From the NCBI GenBank assembly GCA_049698095.1, contig JBAVXA010000027.1:1-26403 (forward strand): DNA of 26,403 nucleotides, given 5' to 3'. This stretch comes from JBEEJL01 sp049698095 (GTDB lineage Bacteria; Pseudomonadota; Gammaproteobacteria; Burkholderiales; JBEEJL01). Of the stretch, positions 5,964 to 14,493 are shown in pieces (position 1 is the first letter of the stretch; each line of letters opens with the position of its first letter). Under the pieces are notes generated by a model, which was given only the letters and a program-made list of their open reading frames with translations, searched no databases and had not been told where the DNA came from. Both the position numbers and the translations under genes were made by a program.

Positions 5964-7238
5964 ATGGAACTGTTCTCACCTGATTTTTTTTCCGCGCTGC
6001 TGGCAATCGTCGTGATCGACCTGGTACTGGCAGGCGACAACGCCATTGTGATTGCGCTGGCGGCGCGCAACCTGCCGCCCCATTTGCGCAACAAGGCAAT
6101 CGGCTGGGGTACCTTCGGCGCCATCGCGGTACGCACCGTGATGACCTTGCTGGTCGTCTGGTTGCTCAAGATTCCGGGCCTGCTGCTGGTCGGCGGCGCC
6201 GTTCTGCTTTGGATTGCCTACAAGCTGTTGATCAATCCCGATAACCACGGCGGTAACAAAATAGCGCCCGCATCGAATTTCTGGGGGGCAATGAAAACCA
6301 TCGTAGTCGCCGATGCCGTGATGGGCCTGGACAATGTCCTGGCGGTGGCCGGGGCGGCGCACGGCAATTTTCTCCTTGTGGTGTTGGGTTTGTTAATCAG
6401 CATTCCGATTGTGATTTGGGGCAGTAAACTCATCCTCGGTTTTGTCGAGCGTTTTCCAGCCATCATCTATATAGGCGCCGCCGTGCTGGCATGGACCGGC
6501 GTGAAAATGCTGACCGGCGAGCCGCTGATAAAAGAATATGTCGCAGCAGCGGGATTTTATATCTACCTGCTTGACGCGATCGCGATTATTGCTGTCCTGC
6601 TCGCCGGATTCCGGGCTAACCACACCAAAGTTCGTCACCGCGTTGCCGAGCGGGTGGTTGATCTCGCCGCTGAACCGGCAGCTTCGGCGCCTGGCACTGA
6701 TTTGCCACCGAATCGAAAAGGAGGGGATAACATGCTGAAAGTATTAGTCCCGGTCGACGGTTCGGCCAACTCGCTGCTTGCCGTGCGCCATGTGGTTAAC
6801 CGCGTCATTGGAGGAGCGCGGCTTGAGGTGCATCTGCTCAATGTTCGCATGCCGTTTTCGCGACACATTTCGTACTTTGTCAATCGGCCCATGCGTGAAA
6901 GCTATTACCGCGACATGGGAATCCAGGCATTAAAGCCTGCGGGCGACCTGCTCAACCAGTACGGTATTCCCCATATACTCCATGTCGAGCTTGGTGCAAA
7001 AGCTGAAACTATCCAGCGGCTGGCGGCAAAATTGAAGGTGGACGAAATCGTTATCGGCACCGCCCGCAAAAACACCCTTACCCGGGTACTCGAGGATTCA
7101 GTGACCAGCAGAGTGCTTGAAACCGCCACAGTGCCGGTGGAGGTTATTGTCGGCGCCGACGCGTCGAGATGGGAACGCTATGGTCTGCCTGCCGGCATAG
7201 GCTCGGCAATCGCTGCGTTATTGATTGCGGCTGACTGA
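5964..7238 (+). CDS. TerC/YjbE-type membrane protein fused to a UspA-like domain
   Basis: 424 residues. Residues 1-217 form a TerC-family integral membrane domain with about seven membrane segments and the duplicated acidic motif: DLVLAGDNAIVIALA (20-33) and DAVMGLDNVLAVAG (117-130). In this family the Asp/Asn pairs are thought to bind metal, and members act in Mn2+ export or metallation of exported proteins. A hydrophilic linker (218-256) leads to a UspA-like domain (257-about 393; VLVPVDGSANSLLAVRHV, then EIVIGTARKNTLTRVLEDSV). The UspA ATP motif G-2x-G-9x-GS is not intact (GTARKN..., then DS), so nucleotide binding is doubtful. A short hydrophobic tail (about 402-423) follows. Start: GGAG at 5953-5956, 7 bases ahead of ATG. 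A second Shine-Dalgarno and ATG lie inside the gene at the UspA boundary. Metal-dependent control is expected through the upstream riboswitch. Confidence 0.88.
   Translation: MELFSPDFFSALLAIVVIDLVLAGDNAIVIALAARNLPPHLRNKAIGWGTFGAIAVRTVMTLLVVWLLKIPGLLLVGGAVLLWIAYKLLINPDNHGGNKIAPASNFWGAMKTIVVADAVMGLDNVLAVAGAAHGNFLLVVLGLLISIPIVIWGSKLILGFVERFPAIIYIGAAVLAWTGVKMLTGEPLIKEYVAAAGFYIYLLDAIAIIAVLLAGFRANHTKVRHRVAERVVDLAAEPAASAPGTDLPPNRKGGDNMLKVLVPVDGSANSLLAVRHVVNRVIGGARLEVHLLNVRMPFSRHISYFVNRPMRESYYRDMGIQALKPAGDLLNQYGIPHILHVELGAKAETIQRLAAKLKVDEIVIGTARKNTLTRVLEDSVTSRVLETATVPVEVIVGADASRWERYGLPAGIGSAIAALLIAAD
6718..6734 (+). promoter_or_regulatory. Internal Shine-Dalgarno and ATG at the TerC/UspA junction
   Basis: AAGGAGG (6718-6724) stands 7 bases before an in-frame ATG at 6732-6734, codon 257, exactly where the UspA domain begins (MLKVLVPVDGS). 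This is a better ribosome site than that of the full-length gene. It suggests either a second, free UspA product of 168 residues or a relic of two formerly separate genes. Confidence 0.6.
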
Positions 7239-7261
7239 ATATCCAGTCGCCGCATTGCAGA

Positions 7262-7978
7262 TCAGAAACGGAAGCCGAGTTTCGCGCCGTAGGAATTTGC
7301 GTCGCCGGTGCGGTCAGCTTCGATTGCCACATTCGCCACGCCGAAATTGAAATTCACGCCAGCGAAAATCTTGGTCTGGCGGAAATTTTCGGCGCTGAGC
7401 TGGGACACTCCTTTGGGTGTACTGGAAACCCACACCTGGCCGATACCGGCATAAGGCTTCGCGACCAGAAATCCCTTTGAGATTGAAATATCGATTCCCT
7501 TGGTGTCAAAGTCCAGCTGATCAACACCCGATAGCTGGCTGAAGCTTGCTCGCAGCGCGAGGGCCGGCGTGGCAACGCTGCCCTCGAGCAGCGCATAACG
7601 AATCTCCGCTCCATATAGTTTGATGTTGGAACTCGGGACAGCCGAGAAAAAGCCGCCGATATCGAATACTCCCAAACCTTTATGCACATGCAATTTTGGT
7701 ACTGGAAGCAGCGACGGCGCGTTGTTGCCTGTGGCGAGATCGAGAATGTCTTTGTTGCGGATGGAAGTGCCGGTCACTTCGACGCCGATATCAAAGCCGG
7801 TGATGCCGAGCGGTTCGCCGGGTGACAGCGGTTTGTAGCTCAGTGCCGAGCCGAGGTCTTCAGACAAGGAACGAAACTGCGGCTGGGTCTGGAGGTTTTG
7901 TAACTGGTCGAGCGCGGTGTCGGCGAAGGCGCAAAGCGATGTAACCGACGCGAGCATGAGGATGATGATTTTATGCAT
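7262..7978 (-). CDS. Predicted outer-membrane beta-barrel protein
   Basis: 238 residues. Residues 1-19 are a signal peptide (MHKIIILMLASVTSLCAFA). The mature part alternates hydrophobic and polar residues, as transmembrane beta strands do, and ends in AKLGFRF, the aromatic C-terminus recognised by the BAM machinery. Domain family not identified with certainty; function unknown. An AGGAAA sequence precedes the ATG. The upstream gap holds an AT-rich tract (about 8056-8103) and a perfect inverted repeat ATGCCT-C-AGGCAT (8013-8025), which might be a regulator site. It is convergent with the terC-type gene, 23 bp apart, with no terminator seen. Confidence 0.72.
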   Translation of the reverse strand: MHKIIILMLASVTSLCAFADTALDQLQNLQTQPQFRSLSEDLGSALSYKPLSPGEPLGITGFDIGVEVTGTSIRNKDILDLATGNNAPSLLPVPKLHVHKGLGVFDIGGFFSAVPSSNIKLYGAEIRYALLEGSVATPALALRASFSQLSGVDQLDFDTKGIDISISKGFLVAKPYAGIGQVWVSSTPKGVSQLSAENFRQTKIFAGVNFNFGVANVAIEADRTGDANSYGAKLGFRF

Positions 7979-8179
7979 AACATTTCCTGAAAATATTGGA
8001 TCAAAAATCAGTATGCCTCAGGCATGCGCCGATGGGGAGCAAAATATTTGCGCTGCAATAAACGATATAACTATATGATTTTATTAATATTTTTATAAAT
8101 ACGGGGAGATTATGAACGCGCGTCGCCGAATCTCGGCCGGAGAAGCTTGATCGACTTATCGCTCTGGTGTGAAACCGGC
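7979..8179. promoter_or_regulatory. AT-rich upstream region of the outer-membrane protein gene
   Basis: 201 bp between pckG and the outer-membrane protein gene, both on the minus strand. It holds a run of A/T from 8056 to 8103 and the 13-bp palindrome at 8013-8025 between that tract and the start codon. I cannot fix a single promoter. No convincing pckG terminator is visible. Confidence 0.4.
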
Positions 8180-10021
8180 TCAGCTGATTTGTTTGAATGC
8201 GGCGAGAAATTTTTCGCGCCGCATCTGCAGTTCTTTGGGCAGATGATCCGCCAGTTTGTCGAACAATTCCTTATGTGAATCCAATTCCAGATCCCACTCG
8301 TCGTCGCTGATAGACATTATGTGGTCGAACTGGTGTTCGCTGAACTGGATGCCGCTCCAGTCGAGATCGCTGAACGTGGGGTGCATTCCCAGTGGCGACT
8401 GCACGGCGCTGGCCTTGCCCTCGCAACGCTCGATGATCCATTTCAAAACGCGCGCGTTATCGCCAAAACCCGGCCAGATAAATTTTCCGTCAGCGTCAGT
8501 GCGGAACCAGTTCACGCCGAAAATTTTCGGTGGATGGGAAAGCTTTTTACCCATGTTCAGCCAGTGATTGAAATAGTCCGCCATGTTGTAGCCGGCGAAT
8601 GGCAGCATGGCGAACGGGTCGCGTCGTACCACGCCTTGTCGTCCGGCTGCCGCGGCGGTGGTTTCGCTGCCCATGGTAGCGGCGAGGTACACGCCGTCCT
8701 CCCATGACGCGGTTTCGGTTATCAGCGGCACGGTATTGCTGCGGCGGCCGCCAAATATGAACGCCGCAATCGGGACGCCGTCAGGATTGTCCCAGTCCGC
8801 ATCCAGCGACGGACACTGCGTAGCGGGTGCAGTGAAGCGCGCGTTCGGATGCGCGGCCGTCCGTCCGCTTGCCGGCGTCCACGAGTTGCCCTGCCAATCG
8901 ACGAGGTGCGCCGGTGGCGTCTTGCTCATGCCTTCCCACCACACGTCTCCGTCGTCGGTCAGCGCGACGTTGGTGAATATGACATTTTCATGCAGCGTAT
9001 TCATCGCATTCGGATTTGATTGCATCGAGGTGCCGGGCGCCACGCCGAAATAGCCGGCCTCAGGATTGATTGCATACAAACGTCCGTCGCTGCCGGGCTT
9101 GATCCACGCGATGTCGTCACCGATCGTGGTAATTTTCCAGCCGTTCAATTCTTTCGGCGGAATCAACATGGCGAAATTGGTTTTGCCGCAGGCGCTGGGG
9201 AACGCTGCGGCGACGTAGGATTTCTTTCCTGCGGGGGAAGTGACGCCGAGAATCAGCATATGTTCGGCCAGCCAGCCTTGATCCCGCCCCATGGTGGAAG
9301 CAATACGCAGGGCGAAACATTTTTTGCCCAACAATGCATTGCCGCCGTAGCCCGAGCCGAACGACCAGATTTCCCGCGATTCGGGAAAATGCACAATATA
9401 TTTATGCTCTTTGTTGCATGGCCAGGCGACATCCTTTTCGCCGTCCTTGAGCGGCGCACCGACGCTGTGCATGGCGGGAACGAAGGTGCCCGTCTCGCCG
9501 AGAACATCCAGCACCGCTCTGCCCATACGGGTCATGATCTTCATATTCACCACGACATAGGGGGAGTCGGAAATTTCCACGCCGATGTGGGCAATATGGC
9601 TTCCAAGCGGGCCCATGCTGAAAGGCACAACATACATTGTGCGGCCGCGCATGCAGCCGTTGAACAATTTGTTCAGAGTGGCGCGCATGTCAGACGGATC
9701 GGTCCAGTTATTCGTTGGCCCGGCATCGTCTTTGTTTTGGCTGCAGATAAAAGTGCGGTCTTCAACCCGCGCGACATCGGTCGGGTCGGACAGCGCGAGG
9801 TAGGAATTTCGGCGTTTCTCCGGATTGAGTTTTTTCAGCGTACCGGCTTTCACCATTTCCGCGCATAGCCGCTCGTACTCCTGCTCTGAGCCATCGCACC
9901 AGTAAATAGAATCCGGCTTGCACAGCAACGCCATGTCCTGCACCCATTGCAACAGGCGGGCGTTTTTTACGTAAGGCGGCGGCGCCCATTTGAGGTTCGA
10001 CTGTAAGGAGGCTTGATTCAT
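8180..10021 (-). CDS. pckG: Phosphoenolpyruvate carboxykinase (GTP)
   Basis: 613 residues, the usual length for the GTP-dependent family (EC 4.1.1.32), which converts oxaloacetate and GTP to PEP, CO2 and GDP in the first committed step of gluconeogenesis. The kinase-1a P-loop with its reactive cysteine is present at 274-282 (FPSACGKTN, Cys278). The substrate/metal region GSGYGGNALLGKKCFALRIAS (222-242) is also clear, as is FGGRRSNTVPLI, which includes the conserved Arg. Cytoplasmic. Starts with ATG at 10021; the ribosome site is weak (AGGAC). A TTTCA/TGAAA inverted repeat (10071-10085) lies 50 bp upstream. Transcribed away from pyrG. Confidence 0.97.
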   Translation of the reverse strand: MNQASLQSNLKWAPPPYVKNARLLQWVQDMALLCKPDSIYWCDGSEQEYERLCAEMVKAGTLKKLNPEKRRNSYLALSDPTDVARVEDRTFICSQNKDDAGPTNNWTDPSDMRATLNKLFNGCMRGRTMYVVPFSMGPLGSHIAHIGVEISDSPYVVVNMKIMTRMGRAVLDVLGETGTFVPAMHSVGAPLKDGEKDVAWPCNKEHKYIVHFPESREIWSFGSGYGGNALLGKKCFALRIASTMGRDQGWLAEHMLILGVTSPAGKKSYVAAAFPSACGKTNFAMLIPPKELNGWKITTIGDDIAWIKPGSDGRLYAINPEAGYFGVAPGTSMQSNPNAMNTLHENVIFTNVALTDDGDVWWEGMSKTPPAHLVDWQGNSWTPASGRTAAHPNARFTAPATQCPSLDADWDNPDGVPIAAFIFGGRRSNTVPLITETASWEDGVYLAATMGSETTAAAAGRQGVVRRDPFAMLPFAGYNMADYFNHWLNMGKKLSHPPKIFGVNWFRTDADGKFIWPGFGDNARVLKWIIERCEGKASAVQSPLGMHPTFSDLDWSGIQFSEHQFDHIMSISDDEWDLELDSHKELFDKLADHLPKELQMRREKFLAAFKQIS

Positions 10022-10329
10022 GGCGGAGTCCTGATGCTGAATGAAAACAGTGAGGGAGGCAAAAACGCCGTTTCATATGGTGAAATCGTAATGCTTATTA
10101 TGACATAGCCGGACTTTCCCTACACGTTCAGGGCATGGGGGAAAGCGCGACTTTAGCTCAGGTATTCACCTTATATAATTTTTACATTTTTCGCAGATTA
10201 TCGGATTTGTTGCCCGAATATTGGCTCAGCAGAAATACTGCTGGCACGCAATTGCAATATCAGCGACTTCCGGTTTGTTCCTGCGCGCGAGTTGATATAT
10301 CATTAGACATTCCACTGCTGGCTTTTCCC
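10022..10329. promoter_or_regulatory. Divergent control region between pckG and pyrG
   Basis: 308 bp with no gene. The open frame that runs into pyrG from 10135 lacks a ribosome site and adds 65 residues absent from CTP synthases. The region holds the candidate pyrG promoter and, near pckG, the small inverted repeat at 10071-10085. No attenuator hairpin with a U-run is evident in the pyrG leader. Confidence 0.5.
10151..10179 (+). promoter_or_regulatory. Candidate pyrG promoter
   Basis: TATAAT at 10174-10179 is a perfect -10. TTTAGC at 10152-10157 (16-bp spacer) is a weak -35. It would give a leader of about 145 nt before pyrG. Confidence 0.5.
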
Positions 10330-12000
10330 ATGACCAAGTATATTTTTGTGACCGGTGGCGTCGTGTCCTCATTAGGCAAGGGAATCGCCGCCGCCTCGCT
10401 CGCCGCGATTCTCGAGTCGCGCAAAATCAAAGTGACCATGATGAAGCTGGATCCCTACATCAATGTGGATCCCGGCACCATGAGCCCGTTTCAGCACGGA
10501 GAAGTTTTTGTCACTGAGGACGGCGCGGAAACCGATCTGGATTTGGGACATTACGAGCGCTTTATTCGCGCAAAAATGACCAGGCGCAACAATTTTACCA
10601 CCGGCCAGATTTACGAAAATGTCATCAAGCGCGAACGCCGTGGCGACTACCTCGGCGGCACAGTGCAGGTGATTCCGCATATCACCGACGAAATCAAACT
10701 GAATATTAAGAATGGCGCGGGCGACGCCGATGTGGCGATCGTCGAAATCGGCGGCACCGTCGGCGACATCGAATCGCTGCCGTTTCTCGAAGCCATCCGC
10801 CAGATGGGTTTTGAGAACGGCCGTAACAATTCCTGCTACATTCATCTGACATTGGTGCCCTATCTTCCGACCGCCGGCGAAATCAAGACCAAGCCGACGC
10901 AACACTCGGTAAAGGAACTGCGCGAAATCGGAATTCAGCCCGACATATTGTTGCTGCGCGCCGACCGCCAGGTACCCGACGACGAGCGACGCAAAATTGC
11001 CCTGTTCACCAATGTGGTACCGGAAGCGGTCATATCCGCTTACGATACTGATTGCATTTACAAGATCCCGGGCATACTGCACGAACAAATGCTGGATGAA
11101 ATCGTCTGCCACAAGCTCGGCATCATCGCACCCGCGGCTGATTTATCCGAATGGAAAAAATTGGTCTTCGCCCTCGAACATCCGGGCAACGAAGTCAACA
11201 TCGCGATGGTCGGAAAGTATGTCGATCTCACCGAGTCGTACAAATCGCTGACGGAAGCGCTCACGCACGCGGGCATGCATACCAGCACCAAGGTGAATAT
11301 TCATTACCTCGACTCGGAAGTTATCGAACGCGATGGGCCGGGAATGCTGGCCGGTATGGACGCGATTCTGGTGCCGGGCGGGTTCGGCAAGCGCGGTGTT
11401 GAAGGAAAAATTGCCGCGATACAGTTCGCGCGCGACTGTAAGATTCCCTACCTCGGTATTTGCCTTGGCATGCAGCTCGCCGTGATCGAATATGCGCGAC
11501 ATGTCGCCGGATTGGCAGACGCCAACAGCACGGAGTTCGACCCCGATACGCCGCATCCGGTCGTTGCCCTGATTACCGAATGGCAAAATCGCGATGGCAA
11601 GGTGCAGCAGCGCGACGCGAATTCCAATATGGGCGGTACCATGCGCCTCGGCGCGCAGCCGTGCGCTGTTGAGCCGAATTCTTTGGCGTATCGGATTTAC
11701 GCCAAGACCGAGGTCAGTGAACGCCATCGCCATCGCTATGAAGTGAACAACCATTATTTGCCGCGGCTGGAAGCAGCCGGACTCAAAGTGAGCGCGCGAA
11801 CGACGGCGGAGAAATTATGCGAAATGGTCGAGTTGAAAGACCACCCGTGGTTTTTCGGTTGCCAGTTCCACCCCGAATTCACTTCTACGCCGCGCGAGGG
11901 GCATCCATTGTTTATTTCGTACATCGAAGCGGCGGTTGAACATGCGCATAACCGTGCCGGGTCGATCACGTTGCCCGTCAAAATCGGCGCGACGCGTTAA
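10330..12000 (+). CDS. pyrG: CTP synthase (glutamine hydrolysing)
   Basis: 556 residues from the ATG at 10330, chosen because MTKYIFVTGGVVSSLGKG is the invariant N-terminus. It converts UTP, ATP and glutamine to CTP (EC 6.3.4.2). The synthase domain (1-about 265) has the P-loop-like GGVVSSLGKGI and the DPYINVDPGTMSPFQHGEVFVTEDGAETDLDLGHYERF block. The class I amidotransferase domain (about 290-545) has the nucleophile Cys378 (GICLGMQ) and His514/Glu516 (FHPEF). First gene of a tight block: kdsA follows after 9 bases. Cytoplasmic, filament-forming in other bacteria. Confidence 0.98.
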   Translation: MTKYIFVTGGVVSSLGKGIAAASLAAILESRKIKVTMMKLDPYINVDPGTMSPFQHGEVFVTEDGAETDLDLGHYERFIRAKMTRRNNFTTGQIYENVIKRERRGDYLGGTVQVIPHITDEIKLNIKNGAGDADVAIVEIGGTVGDIESLPFLEAIRQMGFENGRNNSCYIHLTLVPYLPTAGEIKTKPTQHSVKELREIGIQPDILLLRADRQVPDDERRKIALFTNVVPEAVISAYDTDCIYKIPGILHEQMLDEIVCHKLGIIAPAADLSEWKKLVFALEHPGNEVNIAMVGKYVDLTESYKSLTEALTHAGMHTSTKVNIHYLDSEVIERDGPGMLAGMDAILVPGGFGKRGVEGKIAAIQFARDCKIPYLGICLGMQLAVIEYARHVAGLADANSTEFDPDTPHPVVALITEWQNRDGKVQQRDANSNMGGTMRLGAQPCAVEPNSLAYRIYAKTEVSERHRHRYEVNNHYLPRLEAAGLKVSARTTAEKLCEMVELKDHPWFFGCQFHPEFTSTPREGHPLFISYIEAAVEHAHNRAGSITLPVKIGATR

Positions 12001-12009
12001 GAATCATCA

Positions 12010-12846
12010 ATGAAACTTTGCCATTTCGAAGCCGGCCTCGACCATCCATTATTTCTGATCGCCGGACCCTGTGTCATCGAGTCGCGTCAGATGGCGCTCG
12101 ACACCGCAGGGCAGTTGAAAGAGATCTGCGCCGCCCTGAATATCCCCCTTATTTATAAGTCTTCGTACGACAAAGCCAACCGCAGTTCGGGTAAGTCGTT
12201 TCGCGGCCTCGGCATGGATCAGGGCCTGAACATCCTTGCGGAAGTCAAAAAACAGATCGGCGTGCCGGTGCTCACCGACATCCACGCGAGTGATGAAATC
12301 GAACAAGTAGCGAGCGTGGTCGACGTGTTGCAAACGCCGGCGTTTCTTTGCCGTCAGACCGACTTCATCCACGCGGTCGCGAAATCCGGCAAGCCGGTAA
12401 ACATCAAAAAAGGGCAGTTCCTGGCGCCCCATGACATGAAAAACGTCGTCGACAAAGCGCGCGAAGCCAGCGGCAGCGCCAGCATCATGGTGTGCGAACG
12501 CGGCGTCAGCTTCGGCTATAACAACCTGGTGTCGGACATGCGTTCCCTTGCGATTATGCGCGAAACCAATTGCCCGGTGGTATTCGACGCCACGCATTCA
12601 GTGCAATTGCCGGGCGGCCAAGGCGATCGCAGCGGCGGGCAGCGCGAACACGTGCCGGTGCTGGCGCGCGCTGCGGTGGCGGTCGGCATTGCGGGCATAT
12701 TCATGGAAACCCATCCCGATCCGGCGAAGGCGATGTCAGACGGACCCAACGCCTGGCCGCTGGGCATGATGAAAAATTTGCTCGAAACGTTGAAAGAAAT
12801 TGATGTTCTGGTGAAACGACATGGATTTGCCGAGGCCGGGCTGTGA
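12010..12846 (+). CDS. kdsA: 3-deoxy-8-phosphooctulonate synthase (KDO-8-P synthase)
   Basis: 278 residues, the normal length. It condenses PEP with arabinose-5-phosphate to KDO-8-phosphate (EC 2.5.1.55), feeding the LPS inner core. Diagnostic motifs: IAGPCVIES (17-25), KSSYDKANRSS, DATHSVQLPGGQGDRSGGQREHV and METHPDPAKAMSDGPNAW. Cys21 in AGPC is the position that separates metal-dependent (Cys) from metal-independent (Asn) enzymes, so this one should need a divalent metal. The stop overlaps the next gene's start (GTGA). Presence implies a Gram-negative LPS-bearing cell. Confidence 0.97.
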   Translation: MKLCHFEAGLDHPLFLIAGPCVIESRQMALDTAGQLKEICAALNIPLIYKSSYDKANRSSGKSFRGLGMDQGLNILAEVKKQIGVPVLTDIHASDEIEQVASVVDVLQTPAFLCRQTDFIHAVAKSGKPVNIKKGQFLAPHDMKNVVDKAREASGSASIMVCERGVSFGYNNLVSDMRSLAIMRETNCPVVFDATHSVQLPGGQGDRSGGQREHVPVLARAAVAVGIAGIFMETHPDPAKAMSDGPNAWPLGMMKNLLETLKEIDVLVKRHGFAEAGL

Positions 12847-13136
12847 TTCATCATATTGTGCTGTTCAAATTGAAAAGCGGCATCGAAAAAAATAGCGAGC
12901 AGGTCAATCAAGCCATTGTCGCCATGAAGCAGTTGCCGGCACGGGTGCCGCAGATCAGACAATGGACCAGCGGTGAAAATTTTACCCAACGGCCCGTGGC
13001 TTACGATTTCGGTTTGCATTCGACATTCGATCATCCAGATGATTTCGCGGCTTACGCGTTACACCCGGAACATGTCAAAGTAATCGAGACGTGGCGGGCG
13101 ATAAGCGATTGGATCATCTGCGATTTTGCCGATTAG
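12843..13136 (+). CDS. Dabb (stress-responsive A/B barrel) domain protein
   Basis: 97 residues covering one dimeric alpha/beta-barrel domain: MIHHIVLFKLKSG at the first strand, then a helix (NSEQVNQAIVAMKQLPARVP), a second strand region ending in YDFGLHSTFDHPDDFAAYALHPEHVKV. The family is small, cytoplasmic and mostly uncharacterised; some members are enzymes. GTG start overlaps the kdsA stop by 4 bases, so translation is probably coupled. A GAGG lies about 8 bases ahead. Confidence 0.85.
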   Translation: MIHHIVLFKLKSGIEKNSEQVNQAIVAMKQLPARVPQIRQWTSGENFTQRPVAYDFGLHSTFDHPDDFAAYALHPEHVKVIETWRAISDWIICDFAD

Positions 13137-13155
13137 GCTTGTCAATAATATTCAA

Positions 13156-13161
13156 TATAAT
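13156..13161 (+). promoter_or_regulatory. Possible -10 box of an eno promoter
   Basis: A perfect TATAAT stands 20 bp before the eno start. The region at 17 bp upstream (TTAGGC) is a poor -35. Transcription of eno from the upstream block is equally possible. Confidence 0.3.
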
Positions 13162-13181
13162 CAAATAGTTAGGAAAAATTT

Positions 13182-14465
13182 ATGAGCGCTATTGTCGATA
13201 TCATCGCCCGCGAAATTCTCGATTCCCGCGGTAATCCCACTGTCGAGGCGGACGTATTGCTCGAGTCTGGCGTGATGGGCCGCGCCGCGGTGCCGTCCGG
13301 TGCATCGACCGGTTCGCGCGAAGCGATTGAATTGCGCGACGGCGACAAGCAACGCTATTTTGGTAAAGGCGTTTTGAAAGCAGTCGAGCATGTAAACACT
13401 GAAATCTGCGAAGCGCTGATCGGCCTCGATGCCAGCGAACAGGCGCATCTCGACAAAATCATGATCGAACTCGACGGCACGGAGAACAAAGCGCGTCTTG
13501 GCGCCAACGCGATTCTGGCGGTGTCGCTCGCAATTGCCAAGGCGTCCGCCGAAGAGAGCCATTTGCCCTTGTACCGTTACCTCGGCGGTTCTGCCGGCAT
13601 GCAGTTGCCGGTGCCGATGATGAATGTGATCAACGGCGGGGCCCACGCCAATAACGGACTCGACATGCAGGAGTTCATGATCATCCCGGTCGGCGCGCAA
13701 AGTTTCCGCGAAGCCTTGCGTTGCGGAGCCGAAGTATTCCACACGCTGAAAAAAATCATCGACAAGCAGGGCATGTCGACCAGCGTCGGTGACGAGGGCG
13801 GATTCGCGCCCAACCTCCCGAATAACGAGGCCGCCTTGAAAATCATTTTGCAGGCAATTGAAACGGCCGGCTATTTGCCCGGCACTGATGTCGCCATCGG
13901 CCTCGATTGCGCCGGCTCGGAATTTTTCAAAAACGGAAAATACGAATTGCATGCAGATAAATTATCGCTCACGAGCAGGGAATTCACCGATTACCTCGCG
14001 ACGTGGGTGGATAAATACCCGATCATCTCCATCGAAGACGGCATGGGCGAGCAGGATTGGGACGGCTGGAAAATCCTCACGCAAAAGCTCGGCAAGAACG
14101 TGCAGATCGTCGGCGATGACGTGTTCGTCACCAATACCAAAATCTTCCGCGAAGGCATCAAGCAAGGCATCGCCAATTCCATCCTGATCAAAATCAACCA
14201 GATCGGCACGCTGACGGAAACCTTTGCCGCCATCGAAATGGCCAAGCGCGCGGGATACACCTCGGTCATCTCGCACCGCTCGGGCGAAACCGAAGACAGC
14301 GCCATCGCAGACATCGCAGTCGGTTCCAACGCGCTGCAAATCAAAACCGGTTCGCTGTCGCGCTCCGACCGCATGGCGAAGTACAACCAGCTTTTACGCA
14401 TCGAAGAAGAATTGGGCGACGTCGGCACCTACCCGGGCCGCGACGCGTATTACCAGCTGCGTTGA
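13182..14465 (+). CDS. eno: Enolase
   Basis: 427 residues. Interconverts 2-phosphoglycerate and PEP (EC 4.2.1.11) with Mg2+. Key residues: Glu205 in GDEGGFAP (proton transfer) and Lys337 in the signature ILIKINQIGTLTET (general base). Metal ligands lie in GLDCAGSEFF, IEDGMGEQDWDGW and GDDVFVTN, and the SHRSGETEDS loop is present. AGGAA at 13171-13175 supports the ATG. Linked with pyrG, kdsA and ftsB, a common proteobacterial order. Confidence 0.98.
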   Translation: MSAIVDIIAREILDSRGNPTVEADVLLESGVMGRAAVPSGASTGSREAIELRDGDKQRYFGKGVLKAVEHVNTEICEALIGLDASEQAHLDKIMIELDGTENKARLGANAILAVSLAIAKASAEESHLPLYRYLGGSAGMQLPVPMMNVINGGAHANNGLDMQEFMIIPVGAQSFREALRCGAEVFHTLKKIIDKQGMSTSVGDEGGFAPNLPNNEAALKIILQAIETAGYLPGTDVAIGLDCAGSEFFKNGKYELHADKLSLTSREFTDYLATWVDKYPIISIEDGMGEQDWDGWKILTQKLGKNVQIVGDDVFVTNTKIFREGIKQGIANSILIKINQIGTLTETFAAIEMAKRAGYTSVISHRSGETEDSAIADIAVGSNALQIKTGSLSRSDRMAKYNQLLRIEEELGDVGTYPGRDAYYQLR

Positions 14466-14493
14466 TGACGCCCACACTTTTTAACCGCCAGCC

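Noticed and set aside
9020..9868. 282-codon open frame opposite pckG
   Set aside because: Shadow of a strongly coding GC-rich gene; no family, no start signal.
10135..10329. 65-residue N-terminal extension of CTP synthase
   Set aside because: The conserved N-terminus begins at MTKYIFVTGG (10330). The extension covers the promoter and has no ribosome site.
13161..13952. 263-codon open frame opposite eno
   Set aside because: Shadow frame; the enolase on the other strand is certain.
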